From NCBI RefSeq assembly GCF_001011035.1, contig NZ_CP011492.1, forward strand, positions 3,481,501-3,545,500: a stretch of DNA of 64,000 bases, read 5' to 3'. Under the pieces are notes generated by a model that ran no database searches, was not told where the DNA came from, and was given only the letters and a program-made list of their open reading frames with translations. Positions 1-7,634 of this stretch are shown here, piece by piece; the stretch's first letter is position 1, and every line of letters begins with the position of its first letter. Origin of the DNA: Streptomyces sp. CNQ-509. GTDB lineage: Bacteria > Actinomycetota > Actinomycetes > Streptomycetales > Streptomycetaceae. Made by a program: the position numbers and the translations under genes.

Positions 1-138
1 CCCCGCCCCGCACCCGACGTCCAGCACGTCCCGCGCCCCCGCCTCGGCGACCCGCCGGGCGATCCACGGGCCGTAGTGGTCGTTGTGGCTCCAGGGATGC
101 CGCCGGTTGAAGCGGCCGAGCGCGTCCATGACTCCCAT
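1..138 (-). CDS. Class I SAM-dependent methyltransferase, N-terminal part only
   Basis: The gene starts at the ATG whose complement is 136-138 and runs off the left edge, so only about 46 residues are visible. They end in DVLDVGCGAG, the glycine-rich SAM-binding motif I of class I methyltransferases. The upstream residues (HPWSHNDHYGPWIARR) are typical of small UbiE/MenG-like enzymes. A second in-frame ATG is three codons in (127-129). The gene is divergent from the MFS exporter that follows, with under 100 bp between the two starts. The substrate cannot be judged from this fragment. Confidence 0.8.
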   Translation of the reverse strand, partial: MGVMDALGRFNRRHPWSHNDHYGPWIARRVAEAGARDVLDVGCGAG

Positions 139-235
139 ACGGCACACGCTAGCCGGACGCGGACACCGTATTGACTTCGCCGGACGGCGGGGGTTACAAC
201 GTTGCACTCGGCTGTCGGTGCGGACCGGAGGACGG

Positions 236-1477
236 GTGCGGGGACGGGTTCTGGCGCGGCACGGGGCGGCTTGGGCGATTCCGGTGGCGCTGGGCGTCGA
301 CGCCGTCGGGAGCGGGCTCTATCTGCCGCTCTCCATGGTCTACTTCCTCGCCGCCACCGACCTCTCCGAGGCGCGCGTCGGGCTGCTCATGACCGCCGCG
401 ACCGCCTCCGCGCTCCTGCTGCCGCTCCTGGTCGGGCGGGTCGTGGACCGCACCGGCCCGCGCCCCGTCGTGATCGCGGGGCAACTGCTGCAGGCCGGCG
501 GCTTCCTGCTGTACCTGGCGGTGGACGGGCCGGCGTCGCTGTTCGCCGCGGCGCTGGTCGAGGCGGCCGGGCTGCGCGTGTACTGGTCGTCGGTCTTCGC
601 GCTCATCGCCGAACAGGGCGACGACCGCGCCCGGGACCAGTGGTTCGCCCGCACCGCGATGATCCGCGCCGCCGGGACCGGCGCCGGGACGGTCCTCGCC
701 GGGGTGCTGCTGGGGCTCGCCTCGCAGGACGCGTACCGGGGGATGATCCTGGCGAACGCGCTCTCCTTCGTCGTCGCCGCCGGTGCCCTCACCTTCTTCG
801 TACGGAGCCGCCCGCGCCCGGCCGCCGGGGACGTCGAAGGGAAGCCCGCCGGCGGCGTACGGCACCTGCTGCGCAACCGCGCCTATCTGTTGCTGATCGC
901 CGTCAACGTGCTGTTCAACATCTGCACCGTCCTGCTGGCCGTCGCCACCCCCGTCTACGTCGTCCGCGGGCTGGACGCGCCCGGCTGGGCGGTCGGCGTC
1001 CTGCTGACCCTCACCACAGCGGTCGTCGCCACCTCCACCGCCGCGGTCACCCGCCGCATCCGCCGGCGCACCTCCCGCGGCGGCGCGATGGCCTGGGGCG
1101 GGGTGGCCTGGGCGGGGTGGTGCGGGGCCGTCGCGCTCGCGGTGCTGCTGCCGCGCGGCCCGGTGCTCGTCGGCTACCTGGCCCTGGTGATGCTGCTCTG
1201 GGCGGCCGCGGAGATGCTGCACGGGCCGGCCTCCAACGCGCTCTCCGCGGACGCGGCGCCGGAAGGGGCGCGAGGCACGTATCTGGCCGCGTTCCAGTAC
1301 TCGTTCGCGACGGCGGACATGGTCACGCCGGGCCTCTTCGGGCTCCTGTACGGCGTGGAGCGGGTGCTGCCGTGGGTGGTGGTCGGCTGCCTGGCGCTGG
1401 TCGCGAGCGTGGCGATACGGCCGCTGGAGGAGCGGCTGACGGGCGTACGGGCGGGGCCGGAGGGGGCGGCGGCCTGA
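236..1477 (+). CDS. MFS transporter
   Basis: A cytoplasmic membrane protein of about 413 residues, the normal length for a 12-helix major facilitator. Visible marks are alternating hydrophobic segments and the loop 2-3 signature around VGRVVDRTGPRPVV, close to the G-x-x-x-D-R-x-G-R-R pattern. I chose GTG 236 because GGAGG lies 4 bases upstream; the reading frame is open further 5', but that part overlaps the divergent methyltransferase start and looks non-coding. It most resembles drug- or metabolite-efflux members. The substrate is unknown. Confidence 0.85.
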   Translation: MRGRVLARHGAAWAIPVALGVDAVGSGLYLPLSMVYFLAATDLSEARVGLLMTAATASALLLPLLVGRVVDRTGPRPVVIAGQLLQAGGFLLYLAVDGPASLFAAALVEAAGLRVYWSSVFALIAEQGDDRARDQWFARTAMIRAAGTGAGTVLAGVLLGLASQDAYRGMILANALSFVVAAGALTFFVRSRPRPAAGDVEGKPAGGVRHLLRNRAYLLLIAVNVLFNICTVLLAVATPVYVVRGLDAPGWAVGVLLTLTTAVVATSTAAVTRRIRRRTSRGGAMAWGGVAWAGWCGAVALAVLLPRGPVLVGYLALVMLLWAAAEMLHGPASNALSADAAPEGARGTYLAAFQYSFATADMVTPGLFGLLYGVERVLPWVVVGCLALVASVAIRPLEERLTGVRAGPEGAAA

Positions 1478-1485
1478 GGCCGCGC

Positions 1486-1530
1486 GCGGCCCGTACGCGG
1501 GCGGCCCGTACGCGGGCGGCCCGTACGCGG
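1486..1530. repeat. Three tandem copies of a 15-bp unit
   Basis: The unit GCGGCCCGTACGCGG is repeated three times perfectly, directly after the MFS stop codon. Each unit contains the palindrome CGTACG. No gene covers it. It may be slippage-derived or part of a transcription end. Confidence 0.9.
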
Positions 1531-1685
1531 GCGGCAGAGGCGGCCACCGCACCGCGGAACCCGGCACCGGCGCTTCCCGCGTGATCTGTTGTTCTCCGCC
1601 CTCGGCACCGCCGTTCACGCCCCGTTCCGTTCCGCCGTCGAAACTCGCTGGTCGCCCCCCGCGACGCGAAGGAGAGGCCCGCAGC

Positions 1686-3172
1686 ATGAACGAAGGACAC
1701 ATCGAAGGCGCCGAAGGTCCCGAGCGCACGGGGATCTCGCGGCGCCGCCTCGTCCGGTACGCCGGCGTGGGGGCGACGCTCGCGGCGGCCGGCCCGCTCG
1801 TCGTGAGCGGCGAGGCGGTCGCCGATGACGCGCGGGGGAACGCCGCGGGCGGGCGCGGGAGCGACGGGCGGCGTGCCTGGCGGGCCGGCGACCACCACGT
1901 GCACTCCGAGTACAGCGGCCGGTTCGACACGTCGACCAACCCGCCGACGTTCCACAAGGGCGCCGACGCGGTGTACCCCATCGTCACCAACGCCATCATG
2001 GCCAAGCACTTCGGCCTCTCCTGGGTGATGTGCACCGACCACGGCGGCCCGACCCACTCGAAGGTCAACCTGGAGCTGGCCTACCCCGACCTGCTGCGCT
2101 CGCGCGTCCTCGTGCCCGAGGTCCTGCAGTTCTGGGGCATGGAGTTCGACGCGCCCGCGCTGGACCACCACACCCTGATGATCCCCCACCACCGCGACGA
2201 GGCACAGCAGTTGTACGAGCTGGAGCGCCGGTTCGCCAAGCTCGACCCGTTCCCGGCGGAATGATCGAGTTCCTCAAGGCCGCGACCACCATGGACCGCA
2301 AGCCGCTGGTGCTCGCCCACCACGCGTCCCGGTCCGCGCCGGGCCTCGGCGTCTACGGCCAGGACACCCCGCGCGAGTTCCGCAACGGCAACGACGTCGC
2401 CCCGGACGTCTATGTCGGCTTCGAGGGCGCCCCCGGCCACCAGGCGGGCCCCCTCGTCGGCGGCGCCCGCGGCGGCTACGGCAACCACCCCACGTACGGC
2501 GGTTTCGACCAGATGACCGCGCGCCTCGGCGGCCTGTGGGACGCGCTGCTCGGCGAGGGCCGGCGCTGGTGGATCACGGCCACGTCGGACTCGCACGTGC
2601 ACTGGACGCGCGGCGGCTCCGACTTCTGGCCGGGCGAGTACAGCAAGACGTACGTCATGGCGCGGCAGGACTACGCGGACGTCATGGACGGCCTGCGCAA
2701 CGGCCGCGTCTGGGTGGGCACCGGCGACCTCGTCACCTCCCTCGACCTGACGGCCGGCAACCGCGGCCGCAGCGCGGCCATGGGCGAGACGCTCACCGTC
2801 AGCGGCCGGAACGGTGCGGACGTGGACGTCGAGATCCGCTTCCGCCCGCTGGACGGCGAGAACGGCAACGGCGATCGCCCCGAGGTGCGCCGCGTCGACC
2901 TCATCACCGGCGGCATCACGGGCCCGAGCGCCGACCGCGACGCCGACACCAACCCGACCACCAAGGTCGTCGCCCGCTTCGGCCCGAACGACTGGCGCCG
3001 CCAGGGCAAGGAGTACGTCATCCGGCACACCCTGCGGGACGTGGACGGCGACATGTACGCGCGCGTGCGCGGTACGAGCACGGACGAGGCGGAGCCGGCG
3101 GCGGACGGGCTGGAGAGCCCGTGGGAGGACCTGTGGTTCTACTCCAACCCGGTGTTCGTCAGCGTCCGTTAG
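1686..3172 (+). pseudogene. Tat-exported PHP-domain protein, frameshifted
   Basis: Starts at ATG 1686, with AAGGAGA about 12 bases upstream. The first part (to 2264) has a twin-arginine signal (SRRRLVRYAG, about residues 17-26, then a hydrophobic stretch) and PHP phosphoesterase metal motifs (DHHVHSEYS, CTDHGG, HHTLM). It stops at TGA 2262-2264. The protein resumes in another frame at MIEFLKAATTMDRKPLV (ATG 2261), with LAHHASR and TSDSHVHW carrying the remaining metal ligands, and runs to 3172. The two halves clearly form one domain, so this is an indel-broken gene, a sequencing error, or, less likely, a split gene coupled through the ATGA overlap. The C-terminal half alone would have no export signal. 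Confidence 0.8.
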
Positions 3173-3224
3173 GGGCGCCCACGCGCGCGGTGCGGCTCAC
3201 GCCGGCGCCCCCGCCGGCACCGGG

Positions 3225-4502
3225 TCAGGCGGACGCCGGCTCCGGCTCCGGCCGCATCGCGCGCAACCGCCCGCCGCGGGCCAGCGCCGCCAGCGCGCCC
3301 GCGCAGGCCGCGCCCGTCGCGGTGAGCACCAGCCACGGCAGTCGCGGATACCTCTCCGCCGCGTCCCACAGCGCGCCCGTCGCCAGGTTGCCCAGCGTGA
3401 TGCCGAGGCCGGACACCGTGTGGTAGAGGCCGTAGTGCGTGGCGACGAGACGGCCTCCTGAGAGGGACACCACGGTGTCCATCTCGAAGGGGTACGCCAG
3501 GGCCGTACCCAGCGCCAGCAGGGCGGCGGCGAGCAGCAGCGGGGTCAGTGCCGCCGCGGCCGCCGGCGCCCCGCCGCCGCCCGGCGGGGCGCCGGTGAGC
3601 AGGAGCGGCAGAAAGGCGACGCCCATCAGGGCGATGCCGTACACCAGGGCCCGCTGCGCCGGCCAGCGCTTCTTCGCCCAGCCCGTGACGCGCAGTTGGC
3701 CCGCCGCGGCCACGCCCGCCGAGACGGCGAAGAGCGCGGTGGTCACTCCGTCGCCCGCGGCCGGGAAGGCGCGGTGTGCCTGGAGGGGGAGCGCCAGATA
3801 CACCTGGAAGGAGAGGACGTACGAGCCGATCATGGCGGCGGAGAAGAGCATGAAGGGGCGGTTGGCGACGACCGTGCGCCAGTCGGCGAGCACCCCGCGC
3901 GCCCCCGGACGCTCGGCCCGTACGGCTTCCCCCTCGGGCAGCGCCAGCACCTGCACCACGGTCAGCCCCAGGAACAGCAGCGCCGCGACCGTGCACGCCA
4001 GCCGGAAGTCGGCCGCCAGCAGCGCCAGGCCGACGAGCGGGCCGACGAACATCCCCGTCTGATAGAAGACGTTGAACAGCGCGAACGCCTCCACGCGCCG
4101 CTTCTCGCCCACGGCCTGAGCGAGGTATGTCCGCACCGCCGGGTTGAACAGCGCCCCCGCGAAGCCCGTCAGCGCCGAGGTGACGACCAGCACGGGCAGC
4201 GACTGCACGAAGCCCAGCAGCCCGAACCCCGCCGTCCGCAGCACGCACCCCGCGACGATCATCGGCTTGCAGCCCAGCCGGTCGGCCAGCGTGCCGCCGA
4301 CCAGGAACATGCCCTGCTGGGAGAAGTTCCGTACGCCCAGGACCAGGCCCACGGCCCACGCCGCCATGCCCAGCCCGTCGGCGAGATGCGCGGCGAGGTA
4401 GGGCATCAGCATGTAGAAGGCGGTGTTGATGGTGAACTGCTGCACCATCAGCAGCCGCACCCCGCCGCCGTACGAGCGGAACTCGCGCACCAGGTCCCTC
4501 AT
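3225..4502 (-). CDS. MFS transporter, coupled to a PLP synthase
   Basis: About 425 residues with 12 predicted hydrophobic helices and the loop signature [15 protein letters not shown] near residue 75. Its ATG overlaps the stop of the upstream cysteine-synthase-like gene (ATGA, 4499-4502), so the two are probably translated together. This suggests that it exports the product of that enzyme or a metabolite derived from it. It resembles MdtH-like proton antiporters. It is convergent with the PHP gene, with about 50 bp between the ends. Confidence 0.88.
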   Translation of the reverse strand: MRDLVREFRSYGGGVRLLMVQQFTINTAFYMLMPYLAAHLADGLGMAAWAVGLVLGVRNFSQQGMFLVGGTLADRLGCKPMIVAGCVLRTAGFGLLGFVQSLPVLVVTSALTGFAGALFNPAVRTYLAQAVGEKRRVEAFALFNVFYQTGMFVGPLVGLALLAADFRLACTVAALLFLGLTVVQVLALPEGEAVRAERPGARGVLADWRTVVANRPFMLFSAAMIGSYVLSFQVYLALPLQAHRAFPAAGDGVTTALFAVSAGVAAAGQLRVTGWAKKRWPAQRALVYGIALMGVAFLPLLLTGAPPGGGGAPAAAAALTPLLLAAALLALGTALAYPFEMDTVVSLSGGRLVATHYGLYHTVSGLGITLGNLATGALWDAAERYPRLPWLVLTATGAACAGALAALARGGRLRAMRPEPEPASA

Positions 4503-5635
4503 CGGGCCGGCACCCCTGCCGGCACGGCCGTGACGTTGGCGCAGCGCGTCCAGCGCTCGACGGTCCGCTCCCCCGGGTGCCCGATCTCGTCGGGGTCCGC
4601 GGCCGGCGGGCGGTCGAGCAGGTCGTGGGCGCGGCAGTGGTCGTCGCTGAAGACGGTGTTCCAGTACCGCTGCACCCCGTCGGGGAAGACGGCCGCGATA
4701 CGGACCGAGGGCCCCTCCGTACGCGCCAGCCACCCCGCGACCAGCGCCACCGCGCCGACGCTCCAGCCGCCCCCGGCGTAGTGGTGCCGCACCAGCCGCC
4801 GGGCCGCCCACACCGCCTCGTGCGCGGCGACCCAGTGGCACTCGTCGAACGCCGCGTGGTCGACGTTGCGCGGGTGGATGCTGCTGCCGAGCCCGCGCAT
4901 CAGGCGCTCACCCGCCGGCTGCCCGAAGACCGTGGAGCGCACCGAGTCCACCCCGACGAGCCGCATCCCCGGCGAGAATGCGCGCAGCGCGCGGGCCACG
5001 CCCGCCGAGTGGCCGCCGGTGCCGACCGCGGTGACGAGGACGTCGACGCGGCCGAGCTGGACGGCGAGTTCGAGGGCGAGGGCGTCGTACGCGGCGGGGT
5101 TGTCGGGGTTGTGGTACTGGTCCGGGCACCAGGCACCGGGCCGGGCGGCCAGCAGTTCCGCGACCCGGTCGCGGCGGGCCTGCTGCCAGCCGCCGGTGGG
5201 ATGCGGGGCGCGTACGACCTCGACGCGCGCCCCGTACGCGGCCAGTTGGTGCCGCATCAGCGGCTCCAGACCCGGGTCGGTCACGAGGGTCACCGGGTGG
5301 CCGAAGGTGATCCCGGCGAGCGCGAGACCGAGGCCGAGGGTGCCGCTGGTCGACTCGACGACGGGAGCGCCGGGCGCCAGCTCGCCGCGGCGGCGGGCGG
5401 CGGCGACCATGTGCAGCGCGGACCGGTCCTTGAGCCCGCCGGGGTTGGCGCCCTCCAGCTTGGCCCAGAAGCCGTGGCCCGCCGGGCTGAAGGGCTCGCC
5501 GATCCACAGGACGGGGGTGTTGCCGACGAGCCCCGCGGGGGTGCTGCGGGCGCCGTCGGCGGGGGCGGGGAGGCGATGGCCGGCGGCGAAGCCGCGGAGG
5601 TCGCCGGGGGAGACGGTGCGCAGAGTGGAGTGCAT
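4499..5635 (-). CDS. PLP-dependent cysteine-synthase family enzyme
   Basis: 378 residues of the fold type II (beta-family) PLP enzymes. The Schiff-base lysine is seen in [13 protein letters not shown], the phosphate-binding loop in [11 protein letters not shown], and the second glycine loop in [12 protein letters not shown]. Family members condense O-acetylserine or O-phosphoserine with a nucleophile such as sulfide. The C-terminal extension after about residue 330 is unusual for plain CysK/CysM. Start ATG 5635 is preceded by AAGGA. The ATGA overlap with an exporter gene suggests a specialised metabolite or a beta-substituted alanine rather than housekeeping cysteine synthesis; this is inference. 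Confidence 0.85.
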   Translation of the reverse strand: MHSTLRTVSPGDLRGFAAGHRLPAPADGARSTPAGLVGNTPVLWIGEPFSPAGHGFWAKLEGANPGGLKDRSALHMVAAARRRGELAPGAPVVESTSGTLGLGLALAGITFGHPVTLVTDPGLEPLMRHQLAAYGARVEVVRAPHPTGGWQQARRDRVAELLAARPGAWCPDQYHNPDNPAAYDALALELAVQLGRVDVLVTAVGTGGHSAGVARALRAFSPGMRLVGVDSVRSTVFGQPAGERLMRGLGSSIHPRNVDHAAFDECHWVAAHEAVWAARRLVRHHYAGGGWSVGAVALVAGWLARTEGPSVRIAAVFPDGVQRYWNTVFSDDHCRAHDLLDRPPAADPDEIGHPGERTVERWTRCANVTAVPAGVPAR

Positions 5636-5727
5636 GGGTGGTCCTTCGGCGGCCGCGCGGGTACGGGGCCGGGTGTTCGCGTGCGTACGTGGGGGGCCGC
5701 CGGGCGCGCGCGGGCGCGCGGGGGCCG

Positions 5728-6228
5728 TCACGTACGGCTGACGCAGACCAGGCGGAGGAGGGCGGCCCCGGGGCGGGCTGCGGGGAGGACGGCGGCGGCC
5801 GGCGGCGCGGCGCGGGCCCCGCCGTCATCGCGGAGCGCACCGGGGGCGGGGGCGGGGACGGCCGCGGCGGGGTGGGCGGCGGAACCGGCGGGATCGTCCC
5901 GTACGACGGCGTGCGGGAGGGCGGCCGAGGGCTCGCAGCACGGCTCGCCGCAGTCGGCATGGCCGGCGTGGTCGTCGAGGTGGTCCTCGACGTGGCGGGC
6001 CGCGTGCGCCCGCGTCACCTCCGCGTACGCCACCGGCGCCAGCGCCAGCGCGGGCGTGCTCCCCCGCAGACTCCCGCCGCCGTCGTGGTGCGGCGTACCG
6101 GCGTCCACGCACGCGAACACCGGGGCCAGCACGACGATCGCCAGCCCCGCGAGGAGAGCGATCACGGCGCGGCAGAGTCGCGGCAGCGAGGCGGCGTGAG
6201 TACCCGGCACGCGACTGAGCGTAGCCAC
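5728..6228 (-). CDS. Small secreted or membrane-anchored His/Cys-bearing protein
   Basis: 166 residues, no family recognised. An N-terminal hydrophobic segment (about residues 20-42, [19 protein letters not shown]) could be a signal anchor. The middle has a potential metal-binding cluster, [20 protein letters not shown] (about residues 80-100). The tail is Ala/Pro-rich and ends LVCVSRT. It lies upstream of the PLP enzyme on the same strand, separated by about 90 bp. It could be a metal-binding envelope protein. The coding call rests on the signal-like start and the ordered motif. Confidence 0.55.
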   Translation of the reverse strand: MATLSRVPGTHAASLPRLCRAVIALLAGLAIVVLAPVFACVDAGTPHHDGGGSLRGSTPALALAPVAYAEVTRAHAARHVEDHLDDHAGHADCGEPCCEPSAALPHAVVRDDPAGSAAHPAAAVPAPAPGALRDDGGARAAPPAAAVLPAARPGAALLRLVCVSRT

Positions 6229-6250
6229 TTCTGCCCCACCCGCACTTTAT

Positions 6251-6282
6251 TCGCCTCTTTCAGGTGAAAAAAGAGGAGGCGA
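6251..6282. terminator. Imperfect inverted repeat upstream of the small secreted protein
   Basis: TCGCCT (6251-6256) pairs with AGGCGA (6277-6282). The stem extends inwards with G-U pairs around an A-rich centre. It lies between divergent genes and could be a hairpin or an operator. Confidence 0.4.
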
Positions 6283-6425
6283 GTTGACTAGCTCTCGCGA
6301 CGGGTCCGGGCCAGGGAGCGGTCGGTGAGGCTGACGAGGAGGTTCAGCACGGCCCCGCCGGTCAGGCGTACGCCCTCCGGCGGCCGCCCGGGGGCGGTGT
6401 CAGTGGCGGTGTCAGTGGCGGTTCC

Positions 6426-6431
6426 TACGAT
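6426..6431 (+). promoter_or_regulatory. -10 hexamer TACGAT for a leaderless mRNA
   Basis: TACGAT fits the actinobacterial TANNNT -10 element. Exactly seven bases separate it from ATG 6439, the spacing expected when transcription starts on the A of the start codon. No ribosome-binding site precedes that ATG. Confidence 0.5.
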
Positions 6432-6438
6432 GGCCGGC

Positions 6439-6780
6439 ATGAGCGTCGATCTCTTCGCCTGCGTCTCCGTACGGGACTTCGCGGCCGCGCTGAGCTGGTA
6501 CGAGCGCCTGCTCGGGACGCCGCCGACCTTCGTGGCGTCCCCGGAGGAGGTGGTGTGGGAGCTGGCGGAGCACCGTTCGCTGGCCGTCGAGCACCGCCCG
6601 GAGCACGCGGGGCACGCGCTGACCACCGTCTTCGTCGGCGACTTCGACGAGCGGGTGGCCGCGATATCGGCGCGCGGGCTGGAGCCGGTGCAGCGGGAGA
6701 CGTACGGCAACGGCGTGCGCAAGGCGGTCTACCGCGACCCCGACGGCAACGAGATCGGCTTCGGCGGCGCGCCTGAGTAG
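6439..6780 (+). CDS. VOC family (glyoxalase/bleomycin-resistance fold) protein
   Basis: 113 residues, a single vicinal-oxygen-chelate module with the two beta-alpha-beta-beta-beta repeats: SVRDFAAALSWYERLLG at the start and the terminal VYRDPDGNEIGFG. Members dimerise and bind a metal or a small ligand; many are lyases, dioxygenases or drug-binding proteins. ATG 6439 was preferred to ATG 6430 because of the -10 element at 6426-6431, which implies leaderless expression. The substrate is unknown. Confidence 0.85.
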   Translation: MSVDLFACVSVRDFAAALSWYERLLGTPPTFVASPEEVVWELAEHRSLAVEHRPEHAGHALTTVFVGDFDERVAAISARGLEPVQRETYGNGVRKAVYRDPDGNEIGFGGAPE

Positions 6781-6792
6781 CGCCGGAAGCCG

Positions 6793-6858
6793 TCACAGTC
6801 CCACGTCGCGCCTGCGGTAGTCCTCCAGTGCCTCGCGGCGGACCAGCAGCCGCGCGTG
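6793..6858 (-). pseudogene. C-terminal scrap of a possible DNA-binding protein
   Basis: The minus strand reads GHARLLVRREALEDYRRR and then a short tail to a stop at 6793. This resembles the last helix of excisionase or MerR-like helix-turn-helix proteins. Upstream in the same frame the composition is non-coding. I read it as a decayed gene end, with low certainty. Confidence 0.3.
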
Positions 6859-6982
6859 ACCGCCGCGGGTCCGGCCACCGCCCGCCCCGGCTCGACCACC
6901 GGCCGCGGCACCGAGGCCCGCGTGCCCGTACGTATCGCCCTGTGCCCGCCCGCGGAGACCCTGGGCCCCACCCGCCCCCGTG

Positions 6983-7528
6983 TCAGGCCGACGGGCGGCG
7001 GTGCGTCCAGAGGTCCAGCGGCGGGGTCGGCGGCACCGGGTGGAGGCTGCCCGTTCTGGTCCAGCCCCAGGTCTCGTACGCCGCACCCGCCGCCGCGTTG
7101 TCCTGCGGCAGCAGCGCCACCGCGGGGGACGGCGCCCAGCGGGCCAGCAGGTGCTGCTGCAGCCGGGTGGCGATGTGCCGGCGGCGCTGGTCGGGCACCA
7201 CCATCAGCTCCGCGACCACGAACGCCCGCGGGGACGAGGTGACTTCCGCCAGCGCCAGCGGCGGCCCCTCGGGGAAGTCCGGCCACCACACGCCCGAGCG
7301 GTCCGCCCGGAACCCGTACGCGCAGCCCACCGGGCGGTCGCCCCCGGCCAGCACCATCTCGAACCCCGGCCGCTGCACGTGGTCTTCGAGCCGGCGCAGG
7401 AAGCCCTCCCGCTCCGGCGCCGCCCCGCCGACCGCGCCGTTGTACGCCGCGACGTAGACGTCCGCCACGGCCTCGCGCTGCGTGTCCGCCTGCCACCGGC
7501 TCAGACCACGTAAGAACAACTCGGACAC
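6983..7528 (-). CDS. GNAT family N-acetyltransferase
   Basis: 181 residues. The acetyl-CoA-binding region is visible as VVAELMVVPDQRRRHIATRLQQ (about residues 108-129), a version of the motif A pattern V-x-x-x-x-R-x-x-G-x-G/A, followed by the NAAAGAAYETWGW segment (N-x-x-A-x-x-x-Y). The start is taken at GTG 7528, preceded by GGAGGA at a good distance; the frame is open further upstream without an RBS. The acceptor substrate cannot be told. Confidence 0.82.
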   Translation of the reverse strand: MSELFLRGLSRWQADTQREAVADVYVAAYNGAVGGAAPEREGFLRRLEDHVQRPGFEMVLAGGDRPVGCAYGFRADRSGVWWPDFPEGPPLALAEVTSSPRAFVVAELMVVPDQRRRHIATRLQQHLLARWAPSPAVALLPQDNAAAGAAYETWGWTRTGSLHPVPPTPPLDLWTHRRPSA

Positions 7529-7634
7529 TCGTCCTCCCCCGGTCCGGCCGGCCGCGACCGGCCCGAGCCCCTGTGACCACAGGGTAGACCCGCCGACCGC
7601 CGTGCACATGCCCCCGAACCGGACGACCTGCCGC

